The translations under genes and the position numbers were made by a program. From Rhineura floridana (taxonomy: Eukaryota; Chordata; Lepidosauria; Squamata; Rhineuridae): DNA of 64,000 nt. The notes beneath the pieces are model-generated. The model worked only from the letters and a program-made list of their open reading frames with translations. It was not told the DNA's origin and made no database searches. The stretch lies in assembly GCF_030035675.1 (NCBI RefSeq), contig NC_084482.1:227504943-227568942 (forward strand), read 5' to 3'. Shown here one piece after another: positions 46,303 to 60,600 of the stretch (position 1 is its first letter; every line of letters starts with the position of its first letter).

Positions 46303-48583
46303 CTGAGTTTCAGCTTCCTGTGTTTCATTTGTATCTACACCTGTAAGTGCTGGTTCTTTTTCCTCTTGCTTTATGTCATGTTTATGTTCTATTTCATTCT
46401 CATCCCCTCTCTTTGAGTGTTCTAATTCTACTTGTATAGTCTTTTCCCAGTCTTGTTCCTGGGCTTTAACGCTTCTGCTGAGAATCACTTTCCTTTGTGT
46501 TGGTAGCCATACACGATAGTAGGCATTTTGGAAACCCAATATATATCCTTTCTGTGCTCTGGGTGCTAGTTTACCATACCGTTTACCCTTAGGGACATGC
46601 ACCCAGCATTGTGCACCAAATCTTAAAATATGCTGCAGTCTGGGTTTCCTGCCATGTAGCCTTTCGTATGGCGTCATGTTTATTGCACTGTGATATAGCC
46701 TATTTTGTATGTAAGTGGCATATAGCATACATTCTCTCCAAAATGCGTTTGGTAGGTCGGAGTCCCTTAACATGGCCCTTGTGGCATCCTGAAGGGTCCT
46801 ATTCTTTCTCTCTGCCAATCCGTTCTGAAACGGAGAAAACGGGGCCATTAATGCGTGTTTTATTCCCTTTGTTATCATGTACTGTTCTAGTGATTTACTG
46901 GTGAATTCCCCACCTTGGTCGGATCGTATTTGGTGAATAGTTATGCCATGTTGCACTTCCACCCTTTTCACAAAGAGTTTCAATTTCCCTTCTGTTTCAT
47001 CCTTTGTGTTCAGTAAAAATATGGTACAAAACCTAGTATAATCATCTACTATTATGAGGAAATATCTTGCACCACCCAGGGACCTTTGAAATGGTCCTGC
47101 AAGGTCTATATGTATAGTTTGATATGGTTTGTTTGTGTTACTTATAGCCTCTTTACATATGGGAGTTACAGTAGCCTTGGCTTGTTTGCAAATGTCACAA
47201 TCTACGTGCCCGTTGCAGTCTGTAAATGTAACATCAGCACTATTGTCAGGCGTTCTTAATATTGTCTCAAACTTGGCATGCCCTAATTTTCTGTGCCAAA
47301 GATGTATACAGTGTTCATGAGGCTTCCTATTAGCTATCATAGCTGTTCGTCCTTTGGGACTCAGTGTTATGTAGAACAGAGAGTTCCTGAGAACCCCTGC
47401 CAAACAAACTTCATTTTCTCTTCTTATTTCACATGTCCTATTTTTAAATGTAACCTCATATCCCATGGAATTTAGTTTTGTTACAGACATGATATTTCTT
47501 TCCAATGTAGGAACATACAACACATCAGTCATTACAGTATTTAGTACACATATGTTTACAGTTCCCCTTCCCAGTACCTGTCTGTTGGTGCCATCTGCTA
47601 ATACCACATCTTCTTTCGCAGGACACATAGTTCTGAATAAAGTTTTGTCCTTTATCATGCTGTGTGTAGCACCTGAGTCTACGACCCAGTCCGTGCTGTC
47701 TTGATCGCCTCTTCCCTTGGCAGTCCTTACTAATTGCACATGTGACGTCTTTCTCCCTTGTCCTTTACACATAGACTCACAGTCCTTCTTAAGATGCAAT
47801 GTTGAATCACAGGTATAGCATGCCTTTATACCAAAAGATCTGGTACCTGTGTCCTTAAAGTCAGGCCTTCTTTCTCTCTTTTCTCCTCTTGCTCTCTTCC
47901 TTCCACGTCCTTTCGTCTCTCCCATTCCTGGAGCAGCTTTCCCGAAACATACTGGACAGTAAGACCTTCATCCGGCATAGCTTCCAGCGAACTTATTATC
48001 GGATCCCAGGAAGAGTTTAATGAGGATAAGATTATGTACACCTGTTGTAATTGTGTGTGTACTACTTCTCTCTCTTGTAGTTCCGCAAACAGCTTCTTTA
48101 TCTCTAATAAGTGTGTAGACATTGGTATGTCATCCACCAGCCTCATTTGGTGCAATTTCCGTGCCAGGTATATTTTACTGCTTGCTGTTTTTCTGACATA
48201 CACGTCTTTCAATGATTGCCAAATGGCTCTAGCCATGGGTTTATCCTGTATATGTAGCAGTTGTGCATCATCTACTGCTAATATTAAGTATGAGCGTGCT
48301 CTTTCCTCCAAACGTTCCCATGGAGCTGGTGGTAGGTCCGCCGGTGGGTCGTTTTCAATCACCTGCCATAAATCCTCTTTGGTCAGGAATGCCTGCATCT
48401 GTAAATACCAGCTGGAATAGTTGAGATCAGTAAGTCGTTCCAACGGCATGCCTGCTGATAAGGAGACTGCCATTCCCTTAGACATGTCCTCCTTGTTTAG
48501 TATTTTGTGTCGTATCTGTCCGTTCTCCGGGTACTTTTCTCTCCGAAGATTCTTCCTTCCTTGCTCACTCCACACTGGGCACC

Positions 48584-48599
48584 GCTGGGCCCATAACCC
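48584..48599 (-). other. Copia primer-binding site, half-tRNA-iMet type
   Basis: Plus-strand GCTGGGCCCATAACCC is the anticodon arm of vertebrate initiator tRNA-Met; its complement lies one base inside the 5' LTR. Drosophila copia is known to prime with a cleaved iMet 5' half in this way. Confidence 0.75.
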
Positions 48600-48600
48600 T

Positions 48601-48944
48601 TGTTGGCAGCATTGCTATGTGGCATATGCCCTTTGTGTGTGTGAGTGAGAGATTGTGTATCATAAGACTCTCAAGGAAGAGACACTTGAAGCGATTAATC
48701 TTTTACTGGCTTAACTCTATACAGAAGCAATACAGACATAGAGACAACACATCTCCTATGTTAGCTACGTTCGCCCCCCACACTTTCACATTCTTTTACA
48801 ACAGTTTTTATAGCTTGCTAGCTGCTTATCTCTGAGCTAATGACATACAGCTGTGGGTACTTTCTGTTTAGCTCCTCTTTGGTTTAACCCGTTCTTAGTC
48901 ACATCTTCTACAGAAAAAACAATATGCTACCATTTGGTCCAACA
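48601..48944 (-). repeat. Copia 5' LTR
   Basis: Same length as the 3' LTR with six differences. Abuts the foldback repeat at 48,945; no matching target duplication with the other side. Confidence 0.85.
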
Positions 48945-49726
48945 TGAGCACCCCCAGTTAATTATTTTTTCCTTTCTCTTTTTGTCCGTTTTGGTTGTGC
49001 ATAGATGCCATTATTTGTGCACTGCACCCAACAGAAGCTCTGGGCCAGGCAGGATGCACTGGTATGTTATAGAGGACACCCTCCCCTTTCCTGGGGTGTA
49101 TGATTTGTCCTGGCCCAGAGCAGATTTTCCTTATTTTTTCAGCCTCTTTTTGTCCATTTTGGTTTTCTGTAGATGCTGTTATTCATCCCCTGTGCCCAAG
49201 AGGAGCTCTGGGCCAGGTGGGACAGACTGGTATGTTACAGAGGGCACCCTTCCCTATCCTGGGGTATATGGTTTGTCCTGGCCCTGAGCAGATTGTTGGG
49301 TGGGCACCCCCTGTTATCTATTTTTCCTGTCTCTTTTTGTCCGTTTTGGTTGTGCATAGTTGCTATTATTTGTGCACTGCACCCAACAGAAGCTCTGGGC
49401 CAGGCAGGATGCACTGGTATGTTATAGAGGACACCCTCCCCTTTCTTGGGGTTTATGATTTATCCTGGCCCAGAGCACAGTTTGGGGTGGGAACGCTCAG
49501 TTACTATTTTTTTATGATTTTATGACATCATTATGCATTTATGATAATATCAGAAGCTTGATTATTTTGGTTGCATAAATTTACTGTTATTCGTGATGGG
49601 GGGAGCCCCCCAATCACAGCGATATATCATACATATCATTTTGGGGTTCAGAGACATGTTAACTTTGGCTTGAAGTTGCTGTAGCTGTCAACTTTTCTTC
49701 TTTTTCAGTGTTTTGAACTTTCAAGC
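48945..49726 (+). mobile_element. Foldback-like element, right arm (FB3)
   Basis: About three plus-oriented 170-190 bp units (48,945-49,500) and a right terminal repeat (about 49,505-49,726) ending CTTTCAAGC. Unit order and variants (for example GCAGATTGTTGGGTGGGCAC) match the inverted left arm of FB1, so this is the counterpart of FB1's left half. The rest is replaced by the copia LTR at its left edge. Confidence 0.7.
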
Positions 49727-49886
49727 AAATAAGGCACTGAGAACCAACTTCAACATCATGGGAACATCTGTGTTTTTGATGACGAATTGTATGGCCTTAA
49801 GCTTCGAGATGTGGGCGCCTCATAGTTGGAACAGAGCTAGGTAAACAATTGTGAGCTAAAAGGGCCGGTTCTTCATGTTTCCTCAG
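49727..49886 (+). promoter_or_regulatory. Truncated ZNF promoter/5' region of unit 3 (copy E)
   Basis: Carries the same 3' half as copy D (AACATCATGGGAACATCTGT, GATGTGGGCGCCTCATAGTT, ending CCTCAG) with the foldback end at the identical site. The CpG-rich 5' half and splice donor are missing, so the pseudogene downstream probably lost its promoter. Confidence 0.55.
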
Positions 49887-50630
49887 CGGATTTTCATATC
49901 ATTGATCATGGTATCCTTCTGGGCTGACTTGGTGAGAGGGGTATTGGAGGCACTGTTTTACAGTGGTTCCAATCCTATCTCCAGGGTCGCTCTCAGATAA
50001 TAGCATTGGGGGACTGTCTTTTGGCTCCCTGGCAGTTGTGCTGTGGGATGCCTCAGGGTATCATTTTGTCCCCCATGCTGTTTAACATCTATATGAAGCT
50101 CTTGGGAGCAGTCATCAGGAGATTTGGGGCGAGGTGTCAGCATTATGCTGACGATACCCAGCTCTATTTCTCTGTAACATCTGAATCTGGAGAGGCCATA
50201 CAAGCCCTAGACTGCTGCCTGGACTTTGTGGTGGGCTGGATGAGGGCCAATAAACTGTCTGAATCACAGCAAGGCGGATGCGCTGTGGGTTGGTGGTTCC
50301 CGAGTTTGGATAATTGGTCAGTTGCCTGCTTTGGGTGGGGTTGTACTCCCTCTGAAAGAGCGGGTCCATAGTCTGGGGGTGGTCCTGGTTCCATCTTTGT
50401 CGCTAGAGGCCCAGGTGATCTCCCTGGCTAGGAGTGCCTTTTACCAGCTTTGGCTGGTAAGACAGCTGTGGCCGTTTCTGGACCGGGATAGCCTGACCAG
50501 TGTTGTCCTAGAACTGGTAATTTCCAGGCTGGATAACTGTAATGTGCTCTATGTGGGGCTGCCCTTGAGGTTGGTCCGGAAGCTGCAGTTGGTGCAAAAT
50601 GCAGGGGTGAGACTGCTCACTGGGGCAGGG
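49887..50630 (+). mobile_element. L2 LINE RT fragment (inverted partner of 1-878)
   Basis: Encodes FHIIDHGILLG-like start, GDCLLAPWQLCCGMPQGIIL, an intact YADDTQLY box, and RLDNCNVLYVGLPLRLVRKL. Ends within the GACTGCTCACTGGGGCAGGG segment where similarity to the left copy stops. Confidence 0.85.
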
Positions 50631-50829
50631 CAACTTGGTCCTAAAAGTTCCTGTGATGTGGATTTTTATGGTTTTATGACTTATGCCTGGAATTGGACCT
50701 GAGTTTTGGAAGTTTCCCTTTTTTTATCCTTTTATTTACTTTTATGCCCAGTTACATCAATTTTTAGGAACCTTTTGTTCCTATGATATTTTAATAGGTT
50801 TTTCCTTTTCTTGGTAATGATATTTGAAT

Positions 50830-52705
50830 TTTATCTTTTTAGAAGATAGAAACACAGTCAGAACCCTAAATGCAACTATACAACGGCTAGTACGTAGGGA
50901 CAAAGAAAACTATTACAATATTTATTGTATAGAAATAGAAGAGGACAACAAAAAGGGAAGAACAAGAGCCCTATTGCAAAAGATTCGAGAAATGAAAGGG
51001 AAATTTAAACCAAGAGTAGAGATGTTGAATAATCAACAGGGGAACACATTAACTGACAGAGGTGAAATAAAAGGAAGATGGAAGGAATACACTGAAGAAC
51101 TCTATAAAAGAGATGCCAGGATGACAGATTCATTCACGGAGAAACCATATGATGAAGAACCAGAAATTTTAGAATGTGAGGTGAAAGCTGCTCTTAAAAT
51201 TCTTGGAAGAAACAAATCACCAGGAGCAGATGGCATACCAATAGAGTTGCTACAAGCTACTGTGACTGAATCTGTCCACATTTTTTACTAATTCTTTATG
51301 ATTTTATGACATCATTATTATCTGTCAAGAAATATGGAAAATTAAACAATGGCCCACAGACTGGAAGCGTTCCATATCCCTCCCAATCCCAAAGAAAGGG
51401 GATCCCAGAGAATGCAGTAATTATCGAACTATTGCCTTAATATCCCATGCAAGTAAAGTAATGCTCAAGATTCTACAACAAAGGCTCTTACCATATATGG
51501 AGCGAGAAATGCCAGGCATCCAAGCTGGATTTAGAAAGGGAAGAGGCACCACAGATCGTATCGCAAACATACTTTGGATAACGGAACAGAGCAAGGAATT
51601 TCAGAAGAAAATCACCCTGTGCTTTATAGATTACAGCAAAGCCTTTGACTGTAGATCATGAAAAACTGTGGAATGCTTTAAAAGAAATGGGGGTGCCACA
51701 ACATCTGATTGTCCTGATGCACAACCTATACTCTGGACAAGAGGCTACTGTAAGGACAGAATATGGAGAAACCAATTGGTTCCCAATAGAAAAGTGTGTG
51801 AGACGGGTGTATTTTATCACCCTATTTATTTAATCTGTATGCAGAAGATATCATACGGAAAGCGGGATTGGACCAAGATGAAGAAGGTGTGAAAATTGGA
51901 GGGAGAAACATCAATATAATTTAAGATATGCAGACGATACCATACTTTTAGCAGAAACCAGAAATGTTTTGAAACGAATGCTGATGAAAGTTCAAGAGGA
52001 AAGCACAAAAGCAGGACTGCAGCTGAACGTCAAAAAGACTAAACTAATGACAACAGAAGATTTATGTAACTTTAAAGTTGACAATGAGGACATTGAACTT
52101 GTCAAGGATTATCAATACCTTAGCACAGTCATTAACCAAACTGGAGACAATAGTCAAGAAATCAGAAGGCGGCTAGGACTGGGGAGGGCAGCTGTGAGAG
52201 AACTAGAAAAGGTCCTCAAATGCAAAGATGTATCCCTGAACACCAAAGTCAGGATCATTCAGACCATGGTATTCCCGATCTCTATGTATGGATGTGAAAG
52301 TTGGACAGTGAAAAAGGCAAATAAGAGAAAAATCAACTCATTTGAAATGTGGTGTCGGAGGAGAGCTTTGCGCATACCATGGACTGCAAAAAAGACCAAT
52401 AATTGGGTGTTAGAACAAATTAAACCAGAACTGTCACTAGAAGCTAAAATGATGAAACTGAGGTTATCATACTTTGGACACATCATGAGAAGATATGATT
52501 CATTAGAAAAGATAATAATGCTTGGAAAAACAGAAGGGAGTAGAAAAAGAGGAAGGCCAAACAAGAGATGGATTGATTCCATAAAGGAAGCCACAGACCT
52601 GAACTTACAAGATCATGACAGATGCTACTGGAGGTCACTGATTCAGAGGGTCGCCATAAGTCGTAATCAACTTGAAGGCACAGAACAACAACAACAACAA
52701 TCTTT
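50830..52705 (+). mobile_element. BovB/RTE LINE, 3' two thirds
   Basis: Plus-strand frames: VRTLNATIQRLVRRDKENYY; LGRNKSPGADGIPIELLQAT; IQAGFRKGRGTTDRIANILW; LCFIDYSKAFDC; then RT boxes in broken frames; and a long final frame with DNSQEIRRRLGLGRAAVREL, VFPISMYGCESWTVKKANKR, WTAKKTNNWVLEQIKPELSL, YFGHIMRRYDSLEKIIMLGK and SRKRGRPNKRWIDSIKEATD. The 3' end is CATAAGTCGTAATCAACTTG then an (ACA)n tail, the signature borrowed by Sauria SINEs. The endonuclease is missing (5' truncated). Confidence 0.9.
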
Positions 52706-53715
52706 TTAGAACATGTAGGTTAGAAGTAGCATATCACTCTTAGGGATTTACATTTAATAATTTGTTGGAGAAAGTTTTCTTAGTCTACTTACTGACCAAC
52801 TTCACTTGGAGAAGCGATGAAATAAGAGGTGTCGAACCTCTAATGTCATCTTTCATACAAGGGGAACATGCCATGAAAACCTGAATTGAAGATGGCTGTG
52901 TAGCAAAGAATTGTGGGGTTTCATTTGTTAATGTGGGATCTTAACAGGTTAACATTTGGCCTCTGTATTAGAGGTATGGATGATGTTCCATTTGGCCAGT
53001 GATTGATGGGCCCTTATTCCATGAAGAAATTCCCTGATTGGTTAATTGGATCTGGCCTGTTGCTGGGGAGTTTGCCAGAAGTATGGGGTTCAAACCTTGG
53101 CTTTCTTTCCTCTGCTGGGTCCCATCATGCCTACTTGATGTTGCCTGCTGAGGTTCCATTTTGCATCAACTCTCCTGCCTGTTCCTCTCTCTGAGGAGAG
53201 GGGACTGTGCAACTGTCTACCTGTGTGTAAGGACAGACTAGACTAGATAGCTTTCTTGTTTTTCTGTTGGGACTGAGCTCCCGATGTTTTACCTTGATAT
53301 TAAGGAACTATTTTGCTGCTGTAATTGTTCACCTCTTTTATTCTTTAATTGAGTTATTTCTATTTACCAGTGTGTGTTCATTCAGGAGAGGGTTGGCTCT
53401 GAACCAGTACCTTGGCCACTGACTACAACTACTGTGTGAATTGGGTATTTTGCCTAAAGGCTTCAGAGCAAGAAGTGTCTGTTCAGCTCTTGCTGTCTGT
53501 AATCCTTGGTAAGTTTTCCAGGCTCAGACTTTCCCCTTGGCTCAAGGTGGTTAACCAGTCTAAGGGGTAGTGGCAGTCTACTACCCTGCAGGGCTGTTGT
53601 GAGCAGGCACAGCCTGTTGTGAGCAGGCACAGGATATTTTGCCAGACTCAATTTCCCTGGGTGGGAAATTGGCTTCTGGAATGGTGGAGGGTGTCCTGGG
53701 ACAGCTCCTGTCCAT
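52706..53715. other. No gene seen; possible unassigned repeat
   Basis: About 1 kb between two BovB copies of opposite orientation. Contains no supportable coding region and no repeat I can name. Confidence 0.35.
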
Positions 53716-55230
53716 CACTGAAAGTATGATAATGTCAGTTTCATCATTTTAGCGTCTAGTGATAGTTCTGGGTTTAATTTGTTCTAACAGCCAATTATTT
53801 GTCTTTTTTATGGTCCATGGTACCTGCAAAGCTCTACTCCACCACCACATTTCAAATGAGTTGATTTTTCTTTTCACTGTCCAACATTCACATCCATACA
53901 TAGAAATCGGGAATACTACGCTCTGAAAGAACTTGACTTTGGTGTTAGTAATGCATCTTTGCATTTGAGGATATTTTCTCACAGTTGCCCTCCCCAGTCC
54001 TAGCCTTCTACTGATTTCTTGACTATTGTCCCCATTTTGGTTAATGACTGTGCCAAAGTATTGGTAATACTTGACAAGTACAGTGTCTTCATTGCCAACT
54101 TTAAAGTTACATAATTTTCTGTTGTCATTACTTTAGTCTTCTTGACAACCCTGTCTCACAAATTTCCCTTTAATGTCCTCCTCATTTCTATGTAAAATCT
54201 CTCAATTTCCTCTTCTTCTGTGTTTGCTGTTGGAGCATAGACTGAGATGATGGTTATGTTGATAGGTTTCCAATTAAATCTGATTGATATCACTCACTCA
54301 GACTTTGCATTATAGCTCCTATTTGCTTTTGCTACATCACTTCTCACTATTAGAGCAACCCCGTTTCTTCTCAATTTCTCATTTCCTGCATAAAATATTT
54401 TGTAGTTGTCTGAAAATGTCCCATTTCCCTCCATTTTAATTCACTCACGCTAAGTATTGTAATGTTGATGCGTTACATTTCTTGCTTGATAATTTTGAAC
54501 TTTTCCTGGTTCATGGCCCCCGAATTATGGAATTCTCTCCCTGATGAGGTATGCCTGGTGCCAACATTGTTATCTTTTCGGCGCCAGGTAAAAACCTTCC
54601 TGTTCTCCCAGGCATTTTAACACCTATAATTTTTAAATATTTTAGCATCTTAACATCTTAATATTCAATCGATTTAATGCATTTTACATTTAATATCTTA
54701 GTACTGAGTTTTGTAGTTGTTTATATGTTTAAGTATGTTTAGGTATTTTGGTATAATTATTTTAAGTTTAATATATGTTTTTTAAATTGTATATTGGATG
54801 TTTATATGCTGTGAACCACCCAGAGAGCTTCGGCTATGGGGCGGTATAGAAATATAATTAATAAATAAATAATAATAAATTCATGCTTCTCACATTTATT
54901 TTATTTATTTTATTTATTTATTAAACTTATATACCGCCCTATAGCCGAAGCTCTCCTATTGTGTACGTCACACAACTCCGGACTCTCCTTTTGCATCTGT
55001 GCTCATCAGCCTCTGGGCTTCCTTTTGGCTTTGACCCAGTTGAGTCATTAGTCACAGCGCTACCCGTACTTGTCCTTTGTTCTTCCCCAGTAGCTCACAG
55101 AGTGCCATCCATCCTGACAGTCTCATCTTCCAGCACTGTCTCATGTTGCATGTAACAGGGGGCTAACATTTTGGGAGGGAGGGGATGCGAGCTGCTCTCT
55201 GGGCAGTGGAAAGGGCCATGTTCCTCTCAG
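53716..55230 (-). mobile_element. BovB/RTE LINE, antisense, interrupted (unit 3 copy)
   Basis: Minus frames give VVFPISMYGCECWTVKRKIN and KKTNNWLLEQIKP (left), then, after internal loss, the endonuclease start near 54,450 and the leader to about 55,230. L2 pieces at 54,514-54,957 interrupt it. The right-hand part is the fragment common to units 1 and 2. Confidence 0.8.
54514..54890 (+). mobile_element. L2 LINE 3' end nested in BovB
   Basis: CCGAATTATGGAATTCTCTC, CCACCCAGAGAGCTTCGGCT and an AATAAATAAATAATAATAAA tail. TTCATG flanks both sides and is a likely target duplication. A second, inverted L2 tail (ATACCGCCCTATAGCCGAAG) follows at 54,897-54,957. Confidence 0.75.
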
Positions 55231-55412
55231 ACAGGATCCATCCTACATTTGTAAATTCCAGCTGTGCATAAGTACTGGGCTGTCCACCTTAAATGGAGGA
55301 ACAAGAGAGCAGATTTTTGTTATAGTTGTCTCTCTGCGTCTCTTTTCACAACTGTTACCAAGCACCTACTGCTAAAATAACTCCATACAAAGCCTCGAAC
55401 TTTGACAGATAA

Positions 55413-57280
<1,868 letters not shown>

Positions 57281-57660
57281 TGTTTAAAGACCTTTCGTCA
57301 GAATGGCTTCCTTCAGGCACATGAAAGGATCCGTACGTGGGAAGAGATGTATAAATGCTTTGAATATGGAAAAAGCTTTAAGCAGAGTTCAACTCTTTCT
57401 GTGCATGAAAGGATCCATACGGGGAAGCCAGGCTACCAACAGGTGTTTTATGGGGAGTTTCAGACCCCCGACAATCTTCTTCTCTTAGCTTAACCACAAA
57501 CTGTTCCACTTCCCTCCACCTGCTATTTTGGTGGCCTGTCAGTTTTTCCTTTTCACAGACAGAGACATTTTGGCTTTTGCAGAGGTGGGTGAGCACCCAA
57601 GATGGATGCTGAGGCCAAGGTGGCTGCAGAGGCAAAAATGGCCTCTCAGTGGTCCAGTTT
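57281..57660 (+). other. Degenerate terminal fingers and 3' UTR of ZNF unit 3
   Basis: Finger-like remnants ([19 protein letters not shown]) and the same 3' region as unit 2 (39,012-39,385), confirming that the two units are duplicates including their downstream flank. Confidence 0.6.
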
Positions 57661-60600
57661 TTCCCCATCATATTCCCCCTTTCTGGCAGTTTCTAGCTGC
57701 CAAATTCAATATTTAATTAATGACATTTCATGTATTTCTTTATCTACTTCCTCTAGATCCTCCCCCTCTGTCATTGTTACCTCCACATGCATCATTCGAA
57801 CATCAGTTTTTGTGATAGACTTAGTAGTCTTTGTCACACAGCATCTAATACATCAGAACACCAACTGGACTATTACATATATGAGCACGAGGAAGAACCT
57901 ACGGAGGCCGTGCCAGCCAAGGGCAGGAAAGACCACCCTGTTACTGAGCCCATCATTCAGGACCTGTGGTTTTCTATGTCCCATTGTGCAGAGTGGTGAG
58001 CAGGTTCTTATTTTTGTCTTTTTTCTCTGATTGGTGAGGCTCTCTTGTTCCTGATTCTACCAACTGGGAGTACCTGAGTGACCCTGACAGCTGGTATAAG
58101 CCAGGCAACCTGGCAGGAGCCAATTCAATATTTTGGCAATACTTTATTGGCTGTATCTCCACAGACCCAATCATGTCCTACTAGAGCTTCCCACGGGCCT
58201 TTGTGGAAGGGGGAAAGACCATGTTTTCCATGGTTGAACTTATGGAACCTTTGGAAGTATGGACCAGCTATTCCCCGCCAAGGGACACCACCACCTGGAT
58301 CATGAGAGTTCCTAGTCCCATTCCAAAAACATGCTCCCCAATTGTTCAGATATTTACAATCCCATGTCTGATGACTACCAGAATTGGTAAAGACAGAACA
58401 ATGGATTATGTTATCAATAGAATAGTTACAGGAAGAATGAAAATCATGATAATGTTAGTAGAAAGTGGGATTCTGTGTGTGGTTATTTCTCCCGTCCCCT
58501 TCAAGGGTGAAATAATGTTTGCATTTACTTACACCAACCTCTATGCCTCTCCTTTGGTCTCGTTTCCCAAAAAACAGAACTCGTCCAATTTTGGCAGGAC
58601 ATACCAAACCCCATTTTGTTGGGCCAGGGGGTAGAATTTGCACCTAACCATTTCCTTTCCATAGGCATAAGAATGGGGTCCGTGTCAGTGATGTTCTCTT
58701 CAGTCAAAGGGATGGGTACAAGGGCAATGCCTCCCTCCCCATGGACAAGGAGTAGGGAACATATCCAACAGTTACTCACACTAGAGTGAAAGAGACCAAC
58801 ATGTATATAAAGAAACACCCCCTTCCCAATTTTCCAGTATTATTTTGGCTTGTCTCTGCAGGCAACTCTTCAAGATTGTCACTTATCTTCCTCAATCCAG
58901 CAGGAGTTTTAGGATGAGCTACATTCCACTGTAGCTCCAGAACACCTCTTCCATTCAGTGTCTAAGGTGCCTGGGAATCCAGGTGCCACAATGAGTGTGG
59001 AAGATACAAGGTCAACAGGGAAATTGTTTCATGGGTCAAAGTCACAGCTGCCTGTCAGCGCTCGCAAGAGGACTTTTCTTAAGGCTTTATTCCATCCTGT
59101 AGCTACTGAATCCGCACGCCAGGTGCTGGGAATTGGGCTGTTAGGACTCAGGACCAGCTGCCGCTCTTCTAGGTCCTAGATCATGGGAAAACTGTCTCAC
59201 TTGTATCAGGTACAGAATCAGTTGGTAGAGGTTAAGAAGGTAAGCCTCTGGCTTCAGCTCAGCTCCAATGTCTTGTGCTGTGACACGTGCCCAGGTTTTT
59301 GGACCTTGATGGCAGAACGGGCCATCAGCGTCGCTAGATATGGACCTTGCCGCCTATCCCCAGGGAGAGTGGGATGACCAGGCTCTGTGAGGGGCTCTGG
59401 AAAGGCCTCTTTGACCTATCAATGCAATGTTCTAACAGCATCAATTAATATACAACAGTACTTCAAAAAGGCTCCATCCTCTAAATTTAACGTGGAAGGA
59501 TGAGAGAGAAAAGGCATTGAATTGGGCATGCACTTGGGCCATGCCATCAAAATCTTGTATGTAGACAAACCATGCTCACGGTTAGCAGTGTTGGAAGTGG
59601 GGCAAGAGCCACTCCTCTTTTTGTTCTTATGCTGATGTTAATGTAAGGGAGATAGAGTGTGGGTCCAGCTGGCTAGGCTTGGCTGCCTTTACCGGTGCTG
59701 TGCTCTGACTGACTGCCTTCCGTTGCAGACTGATTTGTCTTAGGGAAGCTTATCTGCCCTTCCGCCCTTTCCTCTCTTCTCTGTCTGTCCAAGAGAGAGG
59801 AAACACCTTTGTCTCTGCTCTCTCCCTCCTGAGCCAGGAGGGCAACTCCCACGTCTGGGCATTGCACCTCCAACTGAGTTAGTCGGAAGTAGGTATGCCT
59901 TTCCTATCTACTATGTATTTCTGTAAATAAATTAGCTTTCCTTATTTTACTAATTCTCAAGCTTCAATGATCTCAATGCAGGGTAAAAGCCTGCTTCTAA
60001 GGTAAACACACACACACCGGCACACAAGAGCATTTCAGATGTTAAACCCTGCTTTATTATTTAGGTACAAAGTCATTTCACATAACAACAAGCAGTACTT
60101 CTGATGTGCAGAAGGGCAAGTGGTAGAGCGTCTAACCACTCCTTTTAAACACCTGTCCAGTAAAATGAGATCCACAGTTGCTGTCCTGGCGGAGGGAGAG
60201 GCCAGACCATGGGATGAGGTCTCTGTGCTATTTCTTTGCCAAAGGATTTTTTATGGAGTTGAGGGAGTATATTTTCCTGCTTTACCTACATTGCTGTAAA
60301 TAAGCTAAACACCAAAAGCAAAAATTGTGTGCCACAGAAGGGAATCTAGCTTTTTAAAAATTTTACTAAGTCTTAAGTCTCAGTGATCTAAATGCAGGGT
60401 AAAAGCTTGCTATTTAGGTAAATACACATCATTCATTCATTGGCGTTCACTCCTGGCCAAGTAAGATTATCTTCCAAGACAAGGCAGACAATCACTCCGG
60501 CTGAATTGTTTATGTAGGAACAACATCTGCTCCCAATGATGGCGCAAGTCCCTCCGTCTGTAGCGAGCAGAGGTTTGGGTTGCCAGTAGGGTCTTTACAG

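Larger units (their letters stand above)
45292..48944 (-). mobile_element. Ty1/copia LTR retrotransposon (broken fossil)
   Basis: Two 344-bp LTRs flank a minus-strand interior. Parts visible, 5' to 3': gag-like region (48,575 to about 47,930); CCHC knuckle CYTCDSTLHLKKDC (near 47,800); protease VVDSGATHSM (near 47,680); integrase with LWHRKLGHAKF, the Asp-Asp-Glu core around IRSDQGGEF and NGLAERKNRTLQD; and near 45,790 the ADVLTKPL end of the RNase H/pol region. A reverse transcriptase core is not recognisable, and an L2 3' end is inserted in the interior. The order protease-integrase-(RT) marks Ty1/copia. LTRs differ at six sites by my count (about 1.7%), most at CpG, so insertion is fairly recent. 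The copy is broken. Confidence 0.85.

Noticed and set aside
60430-60560. Segment with GGCGTTCACTCCTGGCCAAG considered as a SINE or exon.
   Set aside because: No tRNA-like boxes, terminal repeats, splice sites or coding frame that I can defend.
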